From Paracoccus homiensis (GTDB taxonomy: Bacteria; Pseudomonadota; Alphaproteobacteria; Rhodobacterales; Rhodobacteraceae), in the NCBI RefSeq assembly GCF_900111675.1, contig NZ_FOHO01000009.1, positions 83,328 to 147,327 of the forward strand: a DNA stretch of 64,000 bases, given 5' to 3'. Every line of letters starts with the position of its first letter. Position 1 is the stretch's first letter. Made by a program: the position numbers and the translations under genes. Shown here piece after piece: positions 23,815 through 31,293 of the stretch. The notes beneath the pieces are model-generated. The model made no database searches, had not been told where the DNA came from, and saw nothing but the letters and a program-made list of their open reading frames with translations.

Positions 23815-23815
23815 C

Positions 23816-24178
23816 TTGCTGTCGCTGTTCGATGTGATCTGGATCTACGACCAGACAACGCGCCCGCAAAAGATGAAGATGTATATCTGCCTTGATTTTG
23901 ATCGGGGCTGGTTTCTGCGGATTAATACAAAGAATTACCCACGCCCAAGTGTCGCTATCTCCAAAGAGCAAAACCCCTTCCTTGACCACGATAGTCACGC
24001 TGAGTGCGGGATACTAGAGGTCGACGAGTATGAGGTCGAAGATGCGGTTCAACGGGGTGGCGTCGTCGGGAAGCTGAACCTTGTTCACCGCACTGCGATA
24101 CTAGAGGCCCACCTAGCCATGCCGATCGTGCGCGAGAGAGACAAGGCTGCGCTTAGGGAACTCCTTAGCGACGCCTAG
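23816..24178 (+). CDS. Putative toxin paired with Panacea antitoxin
   Basis: 120 residues from a TTG at 23816, one base after the antitoxin stop, with AAGG about eleven bases upstream. LSLFDVIWIYDQTTRPQKMKM, then CLDFDRGWFLRINT and GGVVGKLNLVHRT, resemble in spacing the small-barrel mRNA-interferase (MazF/PemK-like) folds of some Panacea-linked toxins, but the similarity is too weak for a firm call. Position and size strongly suggest the toxin partner. The terminator at 24204 ends the pair. Confidence 0.6.
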   Translation: MLSLFDVIWIYDQTTRPQKMKMYICLDFDRGWFLRINTKNYPRPSVAISKEQNPFLDHDSHAECGILEVDEYEVEDAVQRGGVVGKLNLVHRTAILEAHLAMPIVRERDKAALRELLSDA

Positions 24179-24203
24179 ATCACCGTGCAAAATTGCTCCA
24201 ACC

Positions 24204-24226
24204 GCCCGCCTCGCGCGGGCTTTTTC
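24204..24226 (+). terminator. Intrinsic terminator after toxin gene
   Basis: GCCCGC and GCGGGC form a perfect 6-bp stem with a 5-base loop, followed by TTTTTC. It isolates the toxin-antitoxin pair from downstream genes. Confidence 0.75.
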
Positions 24227-24249
24227 ATGCGCCGATGACCGGCGCGGGC

Positions 24250-24609
24250 TTAGATATCGAGGCCGGTCAGGTCCCGTATCTTCTGGATCACCAGCGCTTC
24301 GGCAACTCGGGCCAGAACCTTTACGCTCGCGCCCGTGGCTTGGCCGGCCGCCGCTTTCGCGCCATTCCAGATCTCGCTGGTACGCGTGTTCGCGCAGAAG
24401 TCATGCCCGTCATTGGTCATCCAGACCTTTGTGCCGCAAGGCTGAACTTCCAGAAGTCCAGCCTGCACCAGCAGCTTCTTGTGATAGAACTCGCGAGAAT
24501 TAATCGGTTGGCACCAAGTCCGTTCGACCAGGCGGTAATCGTGCAGCCAGCTGTCACTTGCCTCCATCCGCAACATCAGCTCGCGCAAATAGTCGTCGTC
24601 ACGCTGCAT
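24250..24609 (-). CDS. DUF2513 protein
   Basis: 119 residues from the ATG at 24609, preceded by a strong GGGAGGTG. MQRDDDYLRELMLRMEASD, the central FYHKKLLVQAGLLEV and WMTNDGHDFCANTRTSEIW match DUF2513, a small winged-helix-like family frequent in prophages and next to toxin or phage regulators. It is divergent from the early-right operon, and its promoter overlaps the repressor operators (24726-24772). Upstream in-frame starts reach 24711 but lack a comparable ribosome site. Confidence 0.75.
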   Translation of the reverse strand: MQRDDDYLRELMLRMEASDSWLHDYRLVERTWCQPINSREFYHKKLLVQAGLLEVQPCGTKVWMTNDGHDFCANTRTSEIWNGAKAAAGQATGASVKVLARVAEALVIQKIRDLTGLDI

Positions 24610-24725
24610 CCAATCACCTCCCGTGCAAATGCCGGGATGGTCTACGGCGCGTTCTGATTCTGCCAGTTTCATTCGGTTGGTCCTGCGTCGATTGCACCGC
24701 GACGATAGCACGGGCGAATCAGGCG

Positions 24726-24742
24726 GTCCATGTTTTCTGAAC
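24726..24742. promoter_or_regulatory. Repressor operator OA
   Basis: GTCCATGTTTTCTGAAC shares the pattern GTCCA-N6-TCTGAAC with O1 and OB. Its centre is 30 bp from that of OB. It lies near the likely start of the DUF2513 transcript. Confidence 0.65.
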
Positions 24743-24749
24743 TTTTATA

Positions 24750-24778
24750 TTGACGGTCCATTTTATCTGAACTAGCTT
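24750..24778 (+). promoter_or_regulatory. Rightward early promoter with operator OB in its spacer
   Basis: TTGACG (24750-24755) and TAGCTT (24773-24778) are separated by exactly the 17-bp operator GTCCATTTTATCTGAAC (24756-24772). This is the same design as the leftward promoter at 21803-21831. It should drive the lipoprotein-to-integrase operon and be shut off by the repressor. Confidence 0.7.
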
Positions 24779-24833
24779 CATCTCATCAGCGGCGACACAG
24801 GAGCCCGCGCCAACCCGAGATGAAGGAAGCCAG

Positions 24834-25154
24834 ATGAAACACTACCTCGCCCTTGCCGCCCTGCCGCTGATCGCGGCTTGCGCGCAGTCGCCCAGCAGCA
24901 TCGCGCCTGTCAGCATGGGCAACGCTTATGCCAGCGTGTCGTGCCAGCAGGCCCGCGCCGACCTGATCGCAGAACGGCAGACCCTGGCCGCGCTTGAAGG
25001 CAAGCAGAAAGGCGCAGTCGCCGGGGACGCAATCGGCGTCCTTCTGATCGGCGTGCCCGTCTCGTCGCTGAGCGGCGGCGACGTGGCCGGCCATATCGCG
25101 ACCTCGAAGGGCAAGGTCATCGCCCTCGAAGCCCGCACCGCAAGCTGCGGGTGA
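24834..25154 (+). CDS. Phage lipoprotein
   Basis: 106 residues. A signal peptide ends in a lipobox (LIAAC, Cys at residue 16), so the mature protein is lipid-anchored to the envelope. The rest is helical, with a Gly-rich hydrophobic patch (GAVAGDAIGVLLIGVP). It is the first gene of the repressor-controlled early operon, with AAGGAAG before the ATG. Early lipoproteins of temperate phages often prevent superinfection; that role here is an inference. Confidence 0.75.
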   Translation: MKHYLALAALPLIAACAQSPSSIAPVSMGNAYASVSCQQARADLIAERQTLAALEGKQKGAVAGDAIGVLLIGVPVSSLSGGDVAGHIATSKGKVIALEARTASCG

Positions 25155-25354
25155 TCGCCATGCGCTGCGACGAACATCTCGACATCAGCGACGAAATCGC
25201 CAGCGGATGCCGCGTCGTGGCGCTGGTTGTCATCTCGGCGGTTGCCATGATCGCGATCGGCCTTTGGGCAATCAATCGTCCCACGCATCCCAGCATCTGC
25301 GGCGACCTTCGCGGCGCGGAATGCGTGGCCGCAACGCAGGGGGGCGCGCGATGA
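25151..25354 (+). CDS. Small phage membrane protein
   Basis: 67 residues from a GTG that overlaps the lipoprotein stop (GTGA). One membrane helix (VVALVVISAVAMIAIGLWAI, about residues 22-42) with an acidic N-terminal side. An ATG three codons in is an alternative start. The coupling suggests it acts with the lipoprotein. Confidence 0.6.
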   Translation: MIAMRCDEHLDISDEIASGCRVVALVVISAVAMIAIGLWAINRPTHPSICGDLRGAECVAATQGGAR

Positions 25355-25629
25355 CCCGCTGGACCGAATTTATCGATGCCCCGCTCTACATCCACCCGAA
25401 CGGGCGAGAAGTTGAGGCAGAAGCCGAATGGCGCCTCGACTGCGAGGAATACCCGGCAGAGCCGTTTAGCCACGGCGGTTCGCGTGGAACCGAACTTGAA
25501 GTCAGCGCGCACCTGATCCGCTGGGGCGGCAATCGCACCCGCGAAGATGCCGTCCGCCTCTACGGCGAGGATGAAATCAAACGCCAGGAGGCTTGGGCCT
25601 CGGCGAGCTATTCAGCGGAGGATGTATGA
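25351..25629 (+). CDS. Hypothetical phage early protein
   Basis: 92 residues from the ATG at 25351 (ATGA overlap). Acidic and Trp-containing (MTRWTEFIDAPLYIHPNGREV; LIRWGGNRTREDAVRLYGEDE). No family recognised. It precedes the exonuclease gene with a 4-base overlap. Confidence 0.65.
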   Translation: MTRWTEFIDAPLYIHPNGREVEAEAEWRLDCEEYPAEPFSHGGSRGTELEVSAHLIRWGGNRTREDAVRLYGEDEIKRQEAWASASYSAEDV

Positions 25630-26591
25630 ACATTCAGCGAAGCGAATTTCTTGCTGGCCGCAAGGCTGGCATCGGAGGATCGGATATCGCGGCCATCGTC
25701 GGCCTGTCGAAATTCAGAACGCCCTATGATGTTTGGGCCGACAAGACCGGTGCCAGCGAACCTGAAAGCGACGATGACAAGCCTTGGCTCTATTGGGGGC
25801 AGGTGCTGGAAGATGTCGTTGCGAGAGAATACGGGCTGCGCACCGGCGCCAAGGTTCAGCGCGTCAACGCCCAGCTGATCTACCCCGATTGGGATCGCGC
25901 GATCGCGAATATCGACCGTGCTGTCGTTAACCCTGACATCTCCGGCAATGTGCGCTGGAAGGACGGCCGCCTGACGACAGACCGCATCCTTGAATGCAAG
26001 ACCGCCAACGGCTTTGCAGCCAGCCTTTGGGGCCCGGACGGAAGCGACGAAATTCCGGAAACCTATCTGTGCCAGGTGCAGTGGTATATGGGCATCACCG
26101 GCGCCAGCCACGCCGATCTTGCCGTCCTGATCGGCGGTAACGATTACCGCACATACACGATCGAAGCGCATTCCGACCTGTTCGCGGATCTCATGACAGA
26201 GGCGCAGGCCTTCTGGAAGTTGGTCGAGAACGGCATCGCCCCGGACCCGCAGACCGTCGCTGACGCGCAGGCCCGATGGCCGCAGCACCTCGCATCCAAA
26301 AGCATCATGGCGGGCGGATCGGTCGCCCGTGCCGTCGATGATCTGGCCGAACTGAAAGAACGCATGTCCGAAATGAAGGCGCAGGAAGATGCGCTGAAAC
26401 TGCAGGTCATGTCCGCGATGGGCGATGCCGAGATTCTTGAGGACATGGGAAGCCCGATCGCGACCTGGAAAACCCAAACCGCCGACCGCCTCGACGGCAA
26501 GGCTTTGCGGAAAGACCACCCCGATATCGCCACCCTCTACACGAAATCGACAAGCACGCGCGTCCTGCGCCTCAAATCCCGGAAGGACTGA
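25626..26591 (+). CDS. YqaJ-type phage exonuclease
   Basis: 321 residues. The N-terminal part (SEFLAGRKAGIGGSDIAAIVGLS, then FRTPYDVWADKTG) and the ECKT motif (about residue 135) with a following ETYLCQVQWYMG are the marks of YqaJ/lambda-exonuclease-family nucleases of the PD-(D/E)XK fold. It resects double-stranded DNA ends for the RecT annealing protein encoded next. The ATG at 25626 overlaps the previous stop. The C-terminal helices are probably for RecT contact. Confidence 0.9.
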   Translation: MNIQRSEFLAGRKAGIGGSDIAAIVGLSKFRTPYDVWADKTGASEPESDDDKPWLYWGQVLEDVVAREYGLRTGAKVQRVNAQLIYPDWDRAIANIDRAVVNPDISGNVRWKDGRLTTDRILECKTANGFAASLWGPDGSDEIPETYLCQVQWYMGITGASHADLAVLIGGNDYRTYTIEAHSDLFADLMTEAQAFWKLVENGIAPDPQTVADAQARWPQHLASKSIMAGGSVARAVDDLAELKERMSEMKAQEDALKLQVMSAMGDAEILEDMGSPIATWKTQTADRLDGKALRKDHPDIATLYTKSTSTRVLRLKSRKD

Positions 26592-26595
26592 CCAG

Positions 26596-27606
26596 ATGAA
26601 TGAACTGACGAAAGTAGAAGATCGCGCCGCGCCGCAATCCCACCCGAGCATGGGCATCCTGACGCCCGCCAATCTTGGTGAAGCGATGAAGATGGCGGAA
26701 ATTCTGGCGGACTCCAGCATCGTCCCGAAGGATTTTCAGGGGCGCCCCGGCAACGTCCTGATCGCCTGCCAGTGGGGGATGGAACTCGGCCTGCAGCCTT
26801 TGCAGGCGATGCAGTCGATCGCGGTTATCAACGGTCGCCCCGCGATCTGGGGTGATGCGATGCTTGGTCTTGTTCAGGGTTCGGGCCTGCTGGTCGATAT
26901 CACCGAAGAGATCTCGGATGATGGCGAGGAAGCCACCTGCACCGTCAAGCGGAAGGGCAAAGCCGCGCCGGTTGTCCGCACCTTCACAATGGCCGAGGCC
27001 AAGAAGGCCGGTCTGGCGGGTAAGCAGGGGCCTTGGCAGCAATATCCCCGCCGCATGTTGCAGCTGCGCGCCCGAGGCTTTGCGCTGCGCGATGCCTTTG
27101 CCGATGTGCTGCGCGGCGTGGCCATCGCAGAAGAAGCCCAGGACAGCCCGGTCATGCGCGACGTGACGCCCGCCGAGGACGCGGCAGAGGCCAAGACCGC
27201 GAGCGGCCGAGTTCGGAACAAGATCGGAAAGAAGAAAGACGATGCCGCGCCCAAGTTGACCGAGGTTCTTGAGCGCATCGGCGCAGCCAGCACCGAGGAA
27301 GAACTGAACACGGTTGGCGCCGATTGCGGGAAGATTGCCGAACCCGACGAAAAGGATAAGGCCCGCCAGGCATACCGCACCAAGCTGGATCAGCTTCGCA
27401 ACGCGCCGGCCCCGATCGCTGACCTCATTAAGAACGTCGATGCCGGCATTCAGCGCGAACTGAAAAACGGCGCGCCCTACGAGGCCACCCTCGCCTTCTA
27501 TCAGGAACAGATCGACCGCATCGCCAGCGAAGAACCTGAAGAACACAGCGCAATGATGGCCGAATACGAGAAAATCGTGGCCGAGCGCGACGGCACCGAC
27601 GCCTAA
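26596..27606 (+). CDS. RecT-family single-strand annealing protein
   Basis: 336 residues. LTPANLGEAMKMAEILADSSIVP, then NVLIACQWGMELGLQPLQAMQ and PWQQYPRRMLQLRARGFALRD are the conserved blocks of phage RecT proteins, which anneal complementary strands. The C-terminal third is acidic and low in conservation, as usual. It pairs with the YqaJ exonuclease five bases upstream. Confidence 0.9.
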   Translation: MNELTKVEDRAAPQSHPSMGILTPANLGEAMKMAEILADSSIVPKDFQGRPGNVLIACQWGMELGLQPLQAMQSIAVINGRPAIWGDAMLGLVQGSGLLVDITEEISDDGEEATCTVKRKGKAAPVVRTFTMAEAKKAGLAGKQGPWQQYPRRMLQLRARGFALRDAFADVLRGVAIAEEAQDSPVMRDVTPAEDAAEAKTASGRVRNKIGKKKDDAAPKLTEVLERIGAASTEEELNTVGADCGKIAEPDEKDKARQAYRTKLDQLRNAPAPIADLIKNVDAGIQRELKNGAPYEATLAFYQEQIDRIASEEPEEHSAMMAEYEKIVAERDGTDA

Positions 27607-27649
27607 CCCATCCTCCCCCGCGCGACGCACTGTCCCGCGCGCGGCAACT

Positions 27650-27683
27650 GGCGGGGGCGATCCCCTGACCCCCGCCTCTTTTC
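27650..27683 (+). terminator. Terminator or attenuator after recT
   Basis: GGCGGGGG and CCCCCGCC form an 8-bp stem with an 11-base loop, followed by TCTTTT. The next gene starts soon after, so readthrough is likely partial. Confidence 0.55.
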
Positions 27684-27698
27684 TCAAAAGGAACGGAT

Positions 27699-27971
27699 AT
27701 GCCTTACGTAAATGTTTGGGTCGATGATCTGGGATGCGACGGGGATTGCGAGTCCGCACAGGAAGCGGAAGCCCTGCAAAAGATGGTCGATGAAGCCGTG
27801 TCGCACCTGCGCAATGGCGATCATGTCGCTGCATTGAGCGCGCTGACTGACGACAAGAGCCTGCCCTGCCAGTCACCTGGTGAGATTAAGCGCAAGTATC
27901 AGACCTGGATGGCCGGCAAGCTTCCGGGCTTCACAAACTTCAATCCCAAAACCGAGGATCGCCCCCAATGA
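27699..27971 (+). CDS. Hypothetical phage protein
   Basis: 90 residues, acidic (VWVDDLGCDGDCESAQEAEALQ), with a helical centre. Similar short acidic proteins accompany RecT genes in alphaproteobacterial phages. Function unknown. AAAAGGA precedes the ATG. Confidence 0.65.
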   Translation: MPYVNVWVDDLGCDGDCESAQEAEALQKMVDEAVSHLRNGDHVAALSALTDDKSLPCQSPGEIKRKYQTWMAGKLPGFTNFNPKTEDRPQ

Positions 27972-28195
27972 CCGACCAAGCTTATGGCGTGATTGTGGAG
28001 ATGAAGGACCAAGCGCCGATCCTTTTGGAAACTGAGAATGGCGACCACGATGCCTGCATTGATCGGGTGCGGAAAATGCCAAGCGCGATCCGCTGGTGCG
28101 TCGTCAGTCTAAAGCCAACCAGGTTCGGAAACGCACTGCTTTTCAAAGACTTCATCCGAATGTGCGCCGCACCCGAAGAAGAAGCCGCATTCTAA
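27968..28195 (+). CDS. Hypothetical phage protein
   Basis: 75 residues, ATGA overlap with the previous gene. No family recognised. Its first six codons (MTDQAY) and the four bases before them are identical in sequence to the start of the DUF2312 gene at 28209, which suggests a past duplication or recombination at that point. Confidence 0.6.
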   Translation: MTDQAYGVIVEMKDQAPILLETENGDHDACIDRVRKMPSAIRWCVVSLKPTRFGNALLFKDFIRMCAAPEEEAAF

Positions 28196-28208
28196 GGAAA
28201 AAACACCA

Positions 28209-28457
28209 ATGACCGACCAAGCTTACACCGTCGCAGCCGATGAACTCCGCTCTTTCGTTGAGCGCATCGAGCATCTGGAATCCGAAAAGAAGGATATCAG
28301 CGAGCAGATCAAGGAAGTCTATGCCGAGGCCAAGGGCCGTGGCTATGACGCGCCCGCCCTGCGCAGCATCGTGGCGCTGCGCAAGCGTGACAAGGATGAC
28401 GTGGCCGAGGCCGAAGCGATCCTCGACCTCTACAAGCAGTCCTTGGGGATGGCGTGA
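28209..28457 (+). CDS. DUF2312 / GapR-like DNA-binding protein
   Basis: 82 residues. ELRSFVERIEHLESEKKDISE and AEAKGRGYDAPALRSIVALR match the DUF2312 family, whose chromosomal member GapR binds overtwisted DNA ahead of polymerases. A phage copy may guide host or phage topology and transcription. Length is typical. TAAGGA precedes the ATG. Confidence 0.85.
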   Translation: MTDQAYTVAADELRSFVERIEHLESEKKDISEQIKEVYAEAKGRGYDAPALRSIVALRKRDKDDVAEAEAILDLYKQSLGMA

Positions 28458-28762
28458 TGAAGATCGGAAGGTTCCAAGTTACCGCGAAGGCCAGCCGCTT
28501 CCCTTGGCAGGCTGGCTACAACTGGCACGGCATGACGGGCAGTGGCGCACCTCTCAATCAGCCCCGGCGCGGCGACAAAGCCGCCCCGCGCTTTGGCGGC
28601 GGCTGGAAATACAAGGTCGGGCTCGCCTTCAGCGGCCAGACACTTATGCTCGACCTACTGTTCGGCATCGTCACGGTGCGCTTCTTCGATTGGCAAGAAG
28701 AGGAGCGCATGAATGCGGAACGGAAAGCGCGGATCGACGCCATTCTTCGGAGGTCGGCATGA
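28457..28762 (+). CDS. Hypothetical phage protein
   Basis: 101 residues from the ATG that shares one base with the DUF2312 stop. Aromatic N-terminal part (FPWQAGYNWHGMTGSG) and a C-terminal charged helix. No family recognised; likely translated by coupling. Confidence 0.6.
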   Translation: MKIGRFQVTAKASRFPWQAGYNWHGMTGSGAPLNQPRRGDKAAPRFGGGWKYKVGLAFSGQTLMLDLLFGIVTVRFFDWQEEERMNAERKARIDAILRRSA

Positions 28763-28956
28763 CCCGCAGCGATATCATTGACCTTCGCGGCCAGATCCAC
28801 ACGCGGACGGATCGCGCGATCCTGTTCAGCGATGACGGCGACAAGGAGAGCGCGGTGTGGCTTCCGCTGGCGCATGTCGAGGTCGGCCAGCTGCACCGCG
28901 GCGTGGGCGAAATCAGCCTCCCCGAATGGCTGGCCGTCGATCGTGGGCTCGTCTGA
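28759..28956 (+). CDS. Small hypothetical phage protein
   Basis: 65 residues, acidic (RTDRAILFSDDGDKESAVWLP), ATGA overlap with the previous gene. VWLPLAHVEVGQ and EISLPEWLAV look like beta-strands. It resembles short phage proteins with a small beta fold. No function assigned. Confidence 0.6.
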   Translation: MTRSDIIDLRGQIHTRTDRAILFSDDGDKESAVWLPLAHVEVGQLHRGVGEISLPEWLAVDRGLV

Positions 28957-29174
28957 TGAAGATGCGCGCGGAAATGGGCCGCTATTCCAGCGTTGTCGGG
29001 CAGAGCGTTCATCTGCTGGCGGCTGACGGGAAGTTTCTCGGCCAGGTGGCGATTATGTGCCAATCGGACGCCCTGCGCGACCGGCCGACGCAGACCGCGA
29101 TCTGCGAAATCATCTGCAGCGCGATCAACGCTGCGCAGGAAGATCAGGAGGGGCAGGAAGATGACCGAGGATAA
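28956..29174 (+). CDS. Small hypothetical phage protein
   Basis: 72 residues from the ATG overlapping the previous stop by one base (TGATG). Contains VHLLAADGKFLGQVAIMCQS. Unknown family. Its last codons overlap the next gene by 14 bases. Confidence 0.55.
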   Translation: MKMRAEMGRYSSVVGQSVHLLAADGKFLGQVAIMCQSDALRDRPTQTAICEIICSAINAAQEDQEGQEDDRG

Positions 29175-29766
29175 AGACGCCACCATCGCGACGCTGACGG
29201 ATGAACACGACGAACTTAAAGGCCGGAAGATCGCTGCTATCATCAACGGCGATGGCCCTATGGTCTTGAGCAAAGCAGCGGTCCGCAAGTTGGTTGAAGA
29301 ACGCGATGCAGCCCGCGCCGAGGGCTTCGCGCAGGGGATCGAGGCGGCGGCGAAGGTGGCCTCTGGCTGGCTGGCTGCATTTCAGGGCGTAGAAATTCAG
29401 CGAACCTCTGCCCGCGAATACGCATGTGACGCCGTCATGGACATTGCAGATGGCATCCGCGCCCTATCCCCCGCTCCGTCCGTTGATGCTAGTAAAGCTC
29501 CGAACCACTGTCATCAAGCCAGTTTGACGACAGTGGATGAGCCGAAAGCCCCGCAGGCCGATCCGGTCAGAGAGTCGGCGCAGACGATGCTGGCGCGGGC
29601 GATCCCCGCAGATGGAACAACACTGGATCAGATGCGTGCGGCGCTTCGGGATACGCCAGCGGGGCGGGATTTGATTAATCGGGGCGACACCCGCCTCTAC
29701 TGGATGAACGAGGGTGATGTTGTCACAGCGCAGATTGACCGCGCCCTCGCACAGAAGGGGGAATAG
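29161..29766 (+). CDS. Hypothetical phage protein
   Basis: 201 residues. A charged helical N-terminus, then EERDAARAEGFAQGIEAAAKV, a motif common in phage proteins that carry coiled helices, and a C-terminal segment ending QIDRALAQKGE. No catalytic residues seen. AGGAGGGGCAGG before the ATG is a strong ribosome site. Confidence 0.65.
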   Translation: MTEDKDATIATLTDEHDELKGRKIAAIINGDGPMVLSKAAVRKLVEERDAARAEGFAQGIEAAAKVASGWLAAFQGVEIQRTSAREYACDAVMDIADGIRALSPAPSVDASKAPNHCHQASLTTVDEPKAPQADPVRESAQTMLARAIPADGTTLDQMRAALRDTPAGRDLINRGDTRLYWMNEGDVVTAQIDRALAQKGE

Positions 29767-29768
29767 CC

Positions 29769-30032
29769 GTGGAACATCAACCAGCGAACTGCCCAAACTG
29801 CGGTTCTGATGAACTTTCATGGGGATATTCCGCGCCGCCTTTCCAGTGGCAGATCGAATGCCATGAAGACGGCTGCGGAACATATGTGGTCGCAGACAAC
29901 GAGGATGAAGCATTCTCGCTTTGGCGGCGCGGCAAATGGACCGCCCGTATTATCGAGTGGGACGAAGACGGGATGCCATGCGAGTTTGAAATTCGCGATG
30001 ATGGGCCCACCCAACAGGCAAAGGGGGAATAG
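29769..30032 (+). CDS. Lar-like zinc-ribbon protein (restriction alleviation type)
   Basis: 87 residues from a GTG. CPNCG near residue 8 and C-x4-C (CHEDGC) form a zinc ribbon, followed by a beta-rich part and the typical DEAFSLWRRG ending of Lar-type proteins. Family members in lambdoid phages relieve restriction by type I systems. The short distance to the previous stop indicates coupling. Confidence 0.65.
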   Translation: MEHQPANCPNCGSDELSWGYSAPPFQWQIECHEDGCGTYVVADNEDEAFSLWRRGKWTARIIEWDEDGMPCEFEIRDDGPTQQAKGE

Positions 30033-30033
30033 C

Positions 30034-30237
30034 ATGGGACGGCCCGATATTCAGCCGATGTTTGCCAGCGCCAACACCGCAGCGCGGATGCTGGATATGA
30101 AGCCAGCCGAGTTTCGCAGCCTGGTCGAGTCCGGGGCGCTGCCCGGACCCGTTCGGCACCAGCGTTGGGACGTAGAACAGATCCGCGCTATCATGCGGGG
30201 CGAGTTCGTTCGCCCATCTGAGGAATTTGACCTTTGA
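30034..30237 (+). CDS. Putative excisionase
   Basis: 67 residues. MFASANTAARMLDMKPAEFRSLVES is a winged-helix/MerR-like DNA-binding motif, with a wing (HQRWDVEQIRAIMRG). It lies directly before the integrase gene (4-base overlap), the position of excision factors. Assignment depends on this context. Confidence 0.65.
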   Translation: MGRPDIQPMFASANTAARMLDMKPAEFRSLVESGALPGPVRHQRWDVEQIRAIMRGEFVRPSEEFDL

Positions 30238-31259
30238 GGAAGAACCTGCCGCCATATGTCGCGATCAAGTCTGGGCGCGTCTATTTCCGCAAGGTCTGGA
30301 CCGATGGCGGCAAGCGTCGGGAACGATTTGTTCGCCTTCCCGATGATATCGACAGCCCCGAGTTTGCCACCGAATATTGGGCGGTGCGGTCGGGCACGTC
30401 TGAAAGGGTGAAGCCCAAGCAGCGCGACACATGGCGGGAACTGGTCACCGCCTATCGGTCCTCTGCCAAGTACCGCAAGCTGGCGGCCAGCACGCGCAAG
30501 GAATACGACCGGATCATGGAGCGTATCTTTGAGAAGAACGCGGACAAATCGGTCAAGACGATGACCCGCGCTGCGCTCTTGCAGGTGCATGCCAAATACG
30601 CCGAGACGCCGCGCAAGGCGGACTGGTATATTCAGGTGGTTCGGATGTTGCTTAACTTCGCGATCCGAAAGCTTGGCTGGAAGATCGAGAACGCGGCATC
30701 CGGCATCGACCTATACGGCAAGCAGCGGGAATTTGAGCCATGGCCCGCGTGGATGGTCAAGAAGTTGGACACCGCCCCGGAGCGCGTTCGCAGCGCCGCC
30801 GAATTGATCCTTGGCACCGGCCAGCGACCGCAAGCCGCAATCCTGATGCGCCGCGATCAGTTCCAAGGCGAATGGATGACCGTCACCGACGAAAAGAGCG
30901 ATGAGGCCTATGAGGTGTTCTGCCCTGCCCAGCTACGGGCTTATATCGAAAGCCTGCCGGTCTCGGGGGCCTATGTGATTGGCAAGAATCTCACCCAGCC
31001 GTCAGGCTATGACACGGTGGAAAAAGCGTTCAGGCAGTGGCGAAAGAGCCTGGGCGACCGCGCCGCGCCCTATAGTCTGCATGGTCTTCGCAAGCTGGCA
31101 ATCGTCAGGCTGGCCGAAGCCGGATGCTCCGATGCGCAGATCCAGGCGATCACGAATCAAAGCCCGGAAATGGTCGCGTATTATCGCCGCCGTGCGAGCA
31201 GGAAAATTCTTTCACGGGCCGGTCATTCACTGACGGAACGAACAGGGGGTGAACAGTGA
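30234..31259 (+). CDS. int: Tyrosine integrase
   Basis: 341 residues from a TTG overlapping the previous stop. A SAM-like N-terminal domain is followed by the catalytic domain with Arg in GTGQRPQAAI (about residue 200), the HGLRK box (about 282) and the Tyr in VAYYRRRA near residue 316. Its gene lies 82 bases from the 3' end of the tRNA-Leu gene, the presumed attachment site. Shares features with alphaproteobacterial phage integrases that use tRNA genes. Confidence 0.92.
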   Translation: MRKNLPPYVAIKSGRVYFRKVWTDGGKRRERFVRLPDDIDSPEFATEYWAVRSGTSERVKPKQRDTWRELVTAYRSSAKYRKLAASTRKEYDRIMERIFEKNADKSVKTMTRAALLQVHAKYAETPRKADWYIQVVRMLLNFAIRKLGWKIENAASGIDLYGKQREFEPWPAWMVKKLDTAPERVRSAAELILGTGQRPQAAILMRRDQFQGEWMTVTDEKSDEAYEVFCPAQLRAYIESLPVSGAYVIGKNLTQPSGYDTVEKAFRQWRKSLGDRAAPYSLHGLRKLAIVRLAEAGCSDAQIQAITNQSPEMVAYYRRRASRKILSRAGHSLTERTGGEQ

Positions 31260-31293
31260 AAGTGGACCGGGCCAGTGGGACGCGGCGCCCCTT

